A DNA stretch of 7,047 bases, taken from NCBI GenBank assembly GCA_027335545.1, contig DAHWHV010000237.1, positions 1 to 7,047 on the forward strand, in the 5' to 3' direction. Position 1 is the stretch's first letter. Every line of letters begins with the position of its first letter. Below the pieces are notes generated by a model. It had not been told where the DNA came from, searched no databases, and saw nothing but the letters and a program-made list of their open reading frames with translations. Below, piece by piece: positions 1-5,531 of the stretch. The translations under genes and the position numbers were made by a program. The DNA comes from Clostridia bacterium (GTDB lineage: Bacteria; Bacillota_E; RBS10-35; JAJYVN01).

Positions 1-318
1 CCTCGCGCACACCGGCGCGGGGCCGCACCGCCGGCCCGCCCCCGCGCCCAGGCGCGAGCGGCCGGCCCCGGCCCTCAGAGGGGAGGCGCACCCACCCAAG
101 GCTGCAACACGCGTTGGCCGCACTCCGTGCGCGCGTGCGGGGCCCAGGCCTCGCGCCCCGGCCAGGGGACGGCACCGCCCCGGCGGCCCCGGGGGTGGGC
201 GGCGGGGGCCTGGCCGTCAGGGGGCCGTAGCCGCCACCCAGGGCTGCAGCACGAGCTTGCCACACTCCCCGTGGGCCTGCAGGGCCCAGGCCTCGCGCAC
301 CCCGGCCAGGGGGTAGAG
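1..318. repeat. Degenerate tandem repeat of a dehydrogenase gene 3' end (period about 142-148 bp)
   Basis: The motif CCTCGCGC followed by a CCGG/GGGG-rich tail occurs at 1, 149 and 291, giving spacings of 148 and 142 bp. The copy at 291 lies inside the intact dehydrogenase gene and encodes its AGVRE segment. The copy at 1 also encodes AGVRE on the minus strand, with 19 of 22 bases matching the gene. The middle copy matches the gene end over 91-156 versus 233-298 at 53 of 66 ungapped positions by hand count. The units look like old tandem duplications of the gene's 3' end plus its short downstream spacer. The leftmost unit is cut by the window edge, so the true copy number is unknown. Confidence 0.7.
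75..172 (-). pseudogene. Truncated second copy of the dehydrogenase C-terminus
   Basis: Read on the minus strand, this stretch encodes REAWAPHARTECGQRVLQPW followed by a few residues and a TGA stop at 75-77. The intact dehydrogenase 142 bp away ends with REAWALQAHGECGKLVLQPW and its own TGA. Relative to that gene the copy has lost two bases just before the REAWA codons, so the frame breaks there, and similarity fades before about position 172. No catalytic or cofactor-binding part of the enzyme is present, so it cannot make an enzyme. It is best read as a relic of a partial tandem duplication. It could also be the surviving tail of a deleted paralogue. Confidence 0.7.
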
Positions 319-1221
319 GCCGGTGATCAGGCGGTCCACCGCCGCGGACTGCCGGGCGATCCACTCCAGCAGGCGCGGGACCGTGGACAGGTTGTAGTGC
401 CAGCAGCCGTGGAGCGTGAGGCCCTTGCGCAGCAGATCCCGGCTGACGTGCACCTCCAGGGGCCCGGCCTCGCCGACCAGGGCCACCTGGCCCCGACGGC
501 GCACGGAGTCGATCAGCAGCCGCTGCGCGGCGGGGGCCCCCGAGCAGTCGATGGCGGCGTCCGGACCCCCGTGGCTGAGCTCCCGGATCTCCTGCAGGGC
601 GTCCGCCCGACCCGGATCGACGACGGCCGCGGCCCCCAACGCGCGGGCCAGGCGGGCCCGGTAGGGCTGGCCCTCGACGGCGATCACCCGAGCCCCGCAG
701 GCCACGCCGTTGATCACACCCCCCAGACCCACCGGCCCCATGCCCGTGATCAGCAGCGTGTCGGGGGCCCGCACCCCCATGCGGCCGAGCGCCCCGAAGG
801 TGGGCCCCAGGCCGCAGCAGGCCAGGCCGCCATGGGGGTAGCTCATCCCGTCCGGCAGGGGGGCCAGCAGCCAGTCCTGCTTCAGGACGTACTGGGCGTA
901 GGTGGGGGTCGGCACGGCCGGCGCCTGACGGCAGTGGATGTAATCGCCGCTCAGGCAGAGCGGGCAGCGGCCGCAGCCCGTCCCGGGCATGACCGCCACA
1001 CGCGTGCCCACCGGCACGCGCCCGGGACGGGCCGTGGCCACGACCACGCCGGCCGCCTCGTGCCCGAGCGCCTCGGTGACGCTGCCCGCCGCCAGCGCCT
1101 TGTACTCCGTGCACATGGGGGCGGCGTGGATCTGGACGACCACGAAGTCGTCCATGGGCACCGGGTCCGGCCGTTCCACCACGGCCACCTCGCCGGGCCG
1201 GGTCAGCGCCACGACCTGCAT
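217..1221 (-). CDS. Zinc-dependent medium-chain alcohol/polyol dehydrogenase
   Basis: This encodes a 334-aa cytosolic NAD(P)-dependent oxidoreductase of the medium-chain, zinc-binding family (threonine/sorbitol/alcohol dehydrogenase-like), which oxidises alcohols or polyols to carbonyls. Visible catalytic-zinc residues are Cys37, the His54-Glu55 pair in GHEAAG, and Cys135 or Cys136. The structural-zinc cysteines are 83, 86, 89 and 97. The Rossmann motif GMGPVG is at 160-165, and Glu183 at the end of the second strand suggests NAD preference. The length is normal for the family. The start was placed at the Met of MQVVALTRPG rather than 13 codons upstream, because family proteins begin there and a GGTGAGG-like ribosome site precedes it. 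The substrate cannot be read from sequence. The gene is divergent from the channel-like gene, and its 3' end is tandemly duplicated downstream. Confidence 0.9.
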   Translation of the reverse strand: MQVVALTRPGEVAVVERPDPVPMDDFVVVQIHAAPMCTEYKALAAGSVTEALGHEAAGVVVATARPGRVPVGTRVAVMPGTGCGRCPLCLSGDYIHCRQAPAVPTPTYAQYVLKQDWLLAPLPDGMSYPHGGLACCGLGPTFGALGRMGVRAPDTLLITGMGPVGLGGVINGVACGARVIAVEGQPYRARLARALGAAAVVDPGRADALQEIRELSHGGPDAAIDCSGAPAAQRLLIDSVRRRGQVALVGEAGPLEVHVSRDLLRKGLTLHGCWHYNLSTVPRLLEWIARQSAAVDRLITGLYPLAGVREAWALQAHGECGKLVLQPWVAATAP

Positions 1222-1454
1222 GCCCTCACCCCCCGGGAAGCCGTGGTGGACGGCGCCCACCGCGGGCCCTCCGGCTCCCGCGGCCGGTCTTCGGGGCCCC
1301 GCCGCCTGCCCCTGCGGGGATCCGTCCGGAAAGCCCCCGCCCGGCCGTCGGGCCAGGGGTCCGGGGGGGCCCCTGCGAATGGAGGGAAGGGTCGCTCGAC
1401 CGCTGGCCCCGACCCGCTGGCGGGCCCCTGGACGGCGGCGGAGACGAAGCGCCC

Positions 1455-1471
1455 TGGTGTCGTCGACACCA
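1455..1471. promoter_or_regulatory. Perfect 17-bp palindrome, candidate operator
   Basis: TGGTGTCGTCGACACCA is a perfect inverted repeat of 8-bp arms around a single central T. It lies in the only divergent intergenic region on the left side, 40 bp upstream of the GTG start of the channel-like gene and about 230 bp upstream of the dehydrogenase start. A compact palindrome in such a place is typical of a dimeric repressor site (for example GntR- or TetR-family regulators). No regulator gene for it is visible in the window and the bound protein is unknown. No convincing -35/-10 pair was found beside it. Confidence 0.5.
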
Positions 1472-1496
1472 ACGGGGCAGCGGGGGGCGTCCGGGC

Positions 1497-1503
1497 GGGA
1501 GGG
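1497..1503 (+). promoter_or_regulatory. Ribosome binding site that fixes a GTG start
   Basis: GGGAGGG ends 8 bases before the GTG at 1512. It supports that non-ATG start for the RCK/pore gene. The nearby ATG at 1504 is in another frame and only one base from the site. Confidence 0.6.
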
Positions 1504-1511
1504 ATGGCCCC

Positions 1512-2372
1512 GTGCGCGCGCCGGCCTCCACGCTGGGCAAGCTCCTGCCGGCCGGCCTCGTGCTGGCGGCCCTGTTCACCTGCGGCACCGCGGGCTTCCA
1601 CCTGATCTTCGGTGGCGCCTGGGGGCTGAGCCTGTATCGGACGCTGGTCACCGTCTCCTCCCTGGGCGACGCGCGGGTGGTGCCGCGCACGCCGGGGCAG
1701 TACGCGCTGGTCGGGGGCCTGGCAGTCCTGGGGTATGCGGCATGGGCCCTGACGATCGCCATCGTGGCCGGTACACTGGTGTCCATCGACGTCCGTGGCC
1801 TGTGGGGGGGACCGTCCGTGACCGAGCGGGTCGCCGCCCTGCGGGGGCACACCATCGTCGTGGGGGGCGGGCGCGTCGGCCAGCAGGTCGCCACAGAACT
1901 GCGCCGCCTCGGCCAGGCCCTGGTGATCATCGACCGGGACGAGGCGCGCACCCGGCACCTCACCGAGGCCGGCTTCCTGGCCCTGGCCCGCGACGTGATG
2001 GAGGAGGGCACCTTCGCGGAAGCGGGGGTCGCCCGCGCCGCCGACGTCGTCCTCGCCCTACCCGACGACGCCCAGAACCTCTACGCCCTGCTGGCCGTGC
2101 GCGACGTGGCCCCGGGCATCCGCGTGGTCGCGCGCGCCGAGTCGGCGCGCGCCGAGCGCCACCTGCGGGCCCTGGGCGTGGAGCGCATCGTCCTGCCGAC
2201 GGCCGTCGGCGGCAAGCGCCTCGCCCGCCTGGTGACGCGGCCCATCTCCGCGGACTTCCTGGACACGATCGTCGACGACGCGGGGTTGGAGCTGCGCAGG
2301 GCGTCCTGCAGGGGGACGTGCTGGCCGGCAAGCGCGTGCGGGACATCCGCCTCTGCCTGGGCGAGGGCGTGA
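1512..2372 (+). CDS. Two-TM pore plus RCK (TrkA-N) channel-like protein, frameshifted near its C-terminus
   Basis: This encodes an inner-membrane protein built like a two-helix potassium channel fused to a cytoplasmic RCK gate. Residues about 11-33 and 64-91 are hydrophobic helices flanking a pore-loop-like segment (36-60, LYRTLVTVSSLGDARVVP). A TrkA-N/RCK Rossmann domain follows, with GGGRVG at 118-123 and Asp141 at the end of strand 2, expected to bind NAD(H) or a nucleotide. The segment aligning with the TVGYG filter reads SLGDA, so potassium selectivity is doubtful. The last 24 codons (from about residue 263) look out of frame. The natural continuation, a TrkA-C domain, lies in the -1 frame from 2297. 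The GTG start has a good ribosome site. The break may be a real mutation or a sequencing/assembly error. Confidence 0.75.
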   Translation: MRAPASTLGKLLPAGLVLAALFTCGTAGFHLIFGGAWGLSLYRTLVTVSSLGDARVVPRTPGQYALVGGLAVLGYAAWALTIAIVAGTLVSIDVRGLWGGPSVTERVAALRGHTIVVGGGRVGQQVATELRRLGQALVIIDRDEARTRHLTEAGFLALARDVMEEGTFAEAGVARAADVVLALPDDAQNLYALLAVRDVAPGIRVVARAESARAERHLRALGVERIVLPTAVGGKRLARLVTRPISADFLDTIVDDAGLELRRASCRGTCWPASACGTSASAWARA

Positions 2373-2482
2373 CCCTCCTGGCCATCCACCGAGACGGGCG
2401 CACCCTCCCCCTGCCCCCGGCGGAGGCCGAACTCCGGATCGGCGACACCCTGCTGCTGGTCACCGTCGCCCACGGGGAGTGA
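2297..2482 (+). pseudogene. Out-of-frame TrkA-C (RCK_C) tail of the preceding channel-like gene
   Basis: In the frame that ends with TGA at 2480-2482 this stretch encodes about 61 residues. They include GDVLAGKRVRDIRL, GVTLLAIHRDG and ELRIGDTLLLV, the typical pattern of a TrkA-C domain (ligand-binding half of RCK proteins, ending in a 'GD-LLLV' strand). It has no start codon or ribosome site of its own and continues the upstream protein directly after ELR. Restoring one base in the GCGCAGG at 2294-2300 (for example GCGCCAGG) would fuse the two frames into one protein of about 323 aa, a normal length for this architecture. The domain sequence is well preserved, so the lesion is either recent or an artefact. 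Confidence 0.75.
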
Positions 2483-2520
2483 GCGGGGGCGGGGCGGTGG
2501 GCGGGGGATCGGGGGGCGGG

Positions 2521-2561
2521 GTCCGGGGGGCCCCCGCCCTTCGGCGCGGGGGGCCCCGGAC
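2521..2561. terminator. Strong GC hairpin between convergent genes
   Basis: GTCCGGGGGGCCCCCGC at 2521-2537 pairs with GCGGGGGGCCCCGGAC at 2546-2561 with a small bulge. The 8-nt loop region contains TTCG. It lies 39 bp after the stop of the channel-like gene and about 80 bp from the stop of the convergent Clp_N gene, the usual place for a shared transcription end. No T-tract follows on either strand, so it would be an atypical intrinsic terminator or an RNA 3'-end stabiliser. The rest of 2483-2643 shows no gene. Confidence 0.55.
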
Positions 2562-2643
2562 GGGCGCGGCCTCATGCGCGGGTGTGGTGGGTGTGATGAC
2601 GGAGGAGGTCGCCGCACAGGGGCGTGGCCGGCGGGGGCGCCCT

Positions 2644-4956
2644 CTACGCCCCCAGCCGGGCGGCCTCCACCGCCAAGGCGTCCTCGGGGGCACCGACGGC
2701 CGTCAGCAACTGCGCGACATCGCTGCTGGGGTCGGCGTGCAGCCCCAGGAGCAGGTGCGGGGTGCCGACGCGGCGCGCCCCCCTGGCGCCGGCGGCCGCC
2801 GCCGCGCGTGCCAGGACCTTCTGCGCGGCGGCGCTCACGAACACGCGGGGGACGGGGGCGGAGCGCCCCCGCGGAAGGGTGGCGAGCACGGCCGCCTCCA
2901 GGTGGGCCGGGTCGACCTGCAGCCGCTCCAGGACCGCCCGGGCAGGACCGGCGCCCGGCTCCAGGACCCCGAGCAGGAGGTGCGCGGGCTGAAGCGCGAC
3001 GTGGCCCAGGGCCCGCGCCCGCCCCTCCGCCGCGGCCAGGGCGGCGGCGACGGGCTCGTCGGGCGGCGGGTCCCCGACCGGGCGGGACCCGGACCCCTCC
3101 ATCAGCCTCAGGGTCTCGGCCTCGACGTCCTCCCGCAGGGCGCCCGCGGCCTCCAGCCACCCGGCCAGTTCGGCCTCGGCGTCGTAGGCGGCCAGCAGCA
3201 GGTGCTCCGTGCCGACGTAGCGGTGGCCCATGGACCGGGCGGCGGCGATCGCATGCTCCATAACCATCGCCTTGGCACCCGGCGTGAAGGCGATCTCCCC
3301 AGCCGGCGGCGCCGGGTTGGGCGGGGGCAGGCCCGCCTCGACGCGCCCCCGTAGCGCCGCGAGGTCCACGCCCAGTCCCAGCAGCGCCTTCTGGGCGATC
3401 CCCCCCTGCAGGTCTCCCCCCCCCGGCACTAGGGCCAGCAACAGGTGCGGGCCGCCGACCCAGCCGTCCCCCCGGCGCCGCGCCAGTTCCTGGGCGGAGA
3501 CGATCACCCGCTGGGCACGCTCGCTGTAGCGCCCAAAGTGGGGGCTGCGCTCCGTCGGCTGGGGGGCCCCGGCGGGGGCGAGGCGGCGGATCGCCGCTCG
3601 CACCGCGCCGTGCCCGGCGCCCGCCTCCCCCAGAGCGTCGGCGATCTCCTGGATGCAGTAGAGGCCGAGCAGGAGGTGCTCCGTGCCGACCTCGGGGTGG
3701 CCGAGGCCGCGCGCCGCGGCGGAGGCCCGCTCGTAGACCGCCGCGCGTAGGCCGGGGGTGGGCGCCAGGGGCGCGTCGTCCGGGTTGGGCTCCCCGGCGG
3801 CGCCGGGGGCGGGGTGGGGGGACAGGGGACCGAGCCGGGCCTCAGCCCAGGAGCGGATGGCCGGCAGGTCGGCACCGACGGCGCGCAGGGCGCGCAGGGC
3901 GAGCCCGTCGCCCAGCGCGCGCTCCCCGTCGGTCAGCAGGGCCAGCAGCAGGTCCTCGGGCTCCACAGCCTGGGCCCCCCGCCGCCACGCGGCCTGCGCG
4001 GCCCACTGCCCGGCGTGGCGGGCCAGTTCACCGAAGCGCGGCCCGTCGGCCGCCGTTTTGGCCAGCGCGTCGGCCATCGCCTGGAGCTGCGCGCGGACCC
4101 GTCCCTCGTCGGCCCCGCAGGCCGCGAGCGCCTGCGCCAGGGCCGGCTCCCCGTACAGGGCCAGGAGGAGCGCGTCGGTGCCGACCCAGCGCCGGCCCAG
4201 GGAGGCCATCGCCGCCCGCGCCGGCGCTCCGAAGACCCTTGGGTACACCTCGCCGGCATCGCGGTCGCGTGGCCCCTCCCCCGGCGTCTGGTCCGGCGGC
4301 GGCAGCGTGGCCTCGGCGGCCAGGCGCAGGGCCGGCAGATCGGCGCCACTGCGCTCCAGGGCCTGGCGGGCCAGGCCCACCCGCATGGGGATCGGCTCTG
4401 GGAAGGGACGGTCCCAGAGGATCGCGTCGCGGTCGGCGACCTGGGCCAGCAGGACGTGGGCCGGGTGGACGCGCGCGTGGCCGGTGCGCCAAGCCTCCCA
4501 GGACGCGCCGCCCTGCGCGGCGCCGCACAGCGGCCCCGCCTGGCCCGGGGCGGCCGGGGCGGGCTCGGCGAGGCCGGACGGGGAGACGGGCGGGACGGAC
4601 TCGGACCGGGAGGCGGGCAGGGCGGTGGAGGTGCGGGGCGCCGGCAGGGCGGCCAGGCCGGCGGCGCCGCCCGCGGTGAGGGCCTTGAGGCGCAGTTCGG
4701 CCACCCGCTGGCGCTCGCGCTCGATCAGGGCCTGGAGGAACCCCTCCACGTCCACCTCGGACAGGCGGTACTCGCGCCCGATCTTGAGCGCCGCCAGGGC
4801 GCCGTCCTGGATGTACCGGTAGACGGTGCTGCGGTCCACCTCCAGCACGCCGGCCACGTCGTCGACCGAGAGCGAGAACTCGCCGAGCAGACGGTCCTTG
4901 AGCTGGCGGGCCCGGGGCGAGAGGGCGGCGGGCTCCTGGGACGGGGCGTCGTCCAT
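2644..4956 (-). CDS. Helix-turn-helix protein with eight Clp_N half-repeats and no ATPase
   Basis: This encodes a 770-aa soluble protein. Residues about 27-75 (SLSVDDVAGVLEVDRSTVYR, then a basic YIQDGALAALKIG and a Y-R-L-S-E-V-D-V segment) form an excisionase/MerR-like DNA-binding fold. A Pro/Ala-rich linker follows at about 95-148. About eight Clp N-terminal half-repeats come next, near 150-218, 236-295, 305-378, 398-462, 472-545, 555-620, 632-697 and 702-769, each centred on a VGTEHLLLGL-type motif. The repeats at 424, 582 and 730 are the clearest and the first is weak. Clp_N domains recruit substrates or adaptors to ClpA/ClpC, but no Walker A/B or AAA+ region is present, so this is not an unfoldase. 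A regulator or adaptor role is inferred. The start at 4956 has GGGAGGAG six bases upstream and a promoter whose predicted start lies just upstream. That excludes the Met 20 codons earlier, which falls in the promoter. Confidence 0.85.
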   Translation of the reverse strand: MDDAPSQEPAALSPRARQLKDRLLGEFSLSVDDVAGVLEVDRSTVYRYIQDGALAALKIGREYRLSEVDVEGFLQALIERERQRVAELRLKALTAGGAAGLAALPAPRTSTALPASRSESVPPVSPSGLAEPAPAAPGQAGPLCGAAQGGASWEAWRTGHARVHPAHVLLAQVADRDAILWDRPFPEPIPMRVGLARQALERSGADLPALRLAAEATLPPPDQTPGEGPRDRDAGEVYPRVFGAPARAAMASLGRRWVGTDALLLALYGEPALAQALAACGADEGRVRAQLQAMADALAKTAADGPRFGELARHAGQWAAQAAWRRGAQAVEPEDLLLALLTDGERALGDGLALRALRAVGADLPAIRSWAEARLGPLSPHPAPGAAGEPNPDDAPLAPTPGLRAAVYERASAAARGLGHPEVGTEHLLLGLYCIQEIADALGEAGAGHGAVRAAIRRLAPAGAPQPTERSPHFGRYSERAQRVIVSAQELARRRGDGWVGGPHLLLALVPGGGDLQGGIAQKALLGLGVDLAALRGRVEAGLPPPNPAPPAGEIAFTPGAKAMVMEHAIAAARSMGHRYVGTEHLLLAAYDAEAELAGWLEAAGALREDVEAETLRLMEGSGSRPVGDPPPDEPVAAALAAAEGRARALGHVALQPAHLLLGVLEPGAGPARAVLERLQVDPAHLEAAVLATLPRGRSAPVPRVFVSAAAQKVLARAAAAAGARGARRVGTPHLLLGLHADPSSDVAQLLTAVGAPEDALAVEAARLGA

Positions 4957-4962
4957 CGTCCA

Positions 4963-4970
4963 CTCCTCCC
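4963..4970 (-). promoter_or_regulatory. Ribosome binding site deciding the Clp_N/HTH protein start
   Basis: On the minus strand GGGAGGAG lies six bases before the ATG at 4956. It is the best Shine-Dalgarno match in the window and selects MDDAPSQ as the N-terminus. Confidence 0.8.
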
Positions 4971-4986
4971 ACGCGCGTCGATGGCC

Positions 4987-5015
4987 AGTATAGCGCATTC
5001 TACGCCGTCTGTACA
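4987..5015 (-). promoter_or_regulatory. Sigma-70-type promoter of the HTH/Clp_N gene
   Basis: On the minus strand TGTACA (5010-5015, four of six matches to TTGACA) and TATACT (4987-4992, five of six to TATAAT) are separated by exactly 17 bp. They sit in a local AT-rich island in otherwise extremely GC-rich DNA. The predicted transcript would start near 4980, giving a leader of about 24 nt that contains the ribosome site and little else. This is the only convincing housekeeping promoter seen in the window. Confidence 0.7.
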
Positions 5016-5019
5016 TCGT

Positions 5020-5051
5020 GTGCAGCTAGTGCAGTTATCGACGGCACTGCA
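5020..5051. repeat. GTGCAG repeats upstream of the -35 box, candidate operator
   Basis: GTGCAG occurs at 5020-5025 and again at 5029-5034, a 9-bp step. TGCAGT (5030-5035) is repeated in inverted form as ACTGCA at 5046-5051. All copies lie immediately upstream of the -35 box of the HTH/Clp_N gene, where an activator or an autoregulating protein would bind. Excisionase-type helix-turn-helix proteins often bind short direct repeats, so autoregulation is possible but is inference. The individual motifs are short and could be chance. Confidence 0.35.
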
Positions 5052-5531
5052 TCCGTTCCTGTGCATGCGACTCGCACCGGGGCCAGGGACCCGTGCCCTC
5101 TGCCCTCTGCGCACCACACGTTCCGGCGCGGCCAGGCCCCGGAGCGCGCTCGGCACGCCACCGCGCGGGGCCCCCACGGGCCGTATCGGCCAGGGCCGGG
5201 TCCAGGGGTCGCCGGGGGGGTAGGTGGTGGTAGCGACCCGCGCGGCGAGCGGGTTGGAGCGGGGCGAGCGGCGGGTGCGGGACAGGACGGCTCCCCGGTC
5301 GGGTGCGATGGGCTGCGGTGGGGCGCCGATAGGGCGCCGCGCCCGCCGGCCACCCCGTCCGCCGCACGGCAGGGGCGGCCGGCCCGAGGGGGAAGGCCCT
5401 GCACCGTCCTGGCGCAGCCCACGGCGTCGGGCCTTGGACGCGGAGCCGCCTCGACGGCGCCTGTACCCGCCCGACCCAGGGCCTGGCGCTCGGGCGAGAG
5501 GACGCGAGCCGGATGCGGGAGGGGCGGGGGG
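5052..5531. other. Gene-free intergenic stretch between divergent genes
   Basis: About 480 bp separate the HTH/Clp_N promoter region from the PhyH-family start. Open frames cross it on both strands, including an uninterrupted upstream extension of the PhyH frame back to 5061. Their translations are Arg/Gly/Pro/Ala-rich without domain-like pattern, lack ribosome sites and are explained by GC content. A small inverted repeat (GGCGCC at 5322-5327 and 5333-5338, 5-nt loop) is visible. No promoter, RNA gene or riboswitch could be recognised for the rightward gene. Confidence 0.5.

Noticed and set aside
127..1605. 492-codon plus-strand open frame opposite the dehydrogenase
   Set aside because: It is antisense to a gene with clear zinc and nucleotide-binding motifs. 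Its translation is Arg/Gly/Pro/Ala/His-rich with no domain pattern, as expected from high GC.
2479..3354. Plus-strand open frame beginning right after the channel-like gene
   Set aside because: It runs through the terminator hairpin and then antisense to the Clp_N repeats, with repetitive Gly/Arg/Pro composition and no recognisable domain.
4957..5016. Longer N-terminus of the HTH/Clp_N protein starting at 5016
   Set aside because: The extra 20 codons overlap the -10 and -35 boxes and lack a ribosome site, whereas the ATG at 4956 has a near-perfect one.
3814..5223. 469-codon plus-strand open frame opposite the Clp_N gene
   Set aside because: It lies antisense to regular Clp_N repeats and crosses their promoter. 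The composition is low-complexity and there is no ribosome site.
5217..5240. GGGGTAGGTGGT followed by TAGCGACC, resembling a deleted copy of the 6327-6364 hairpin
   Set aside because: Only a 12-bp exact match plus 8-9 similar bases is shared. A match that long can be expected by chance in 7 kb of GC-biased sequence.
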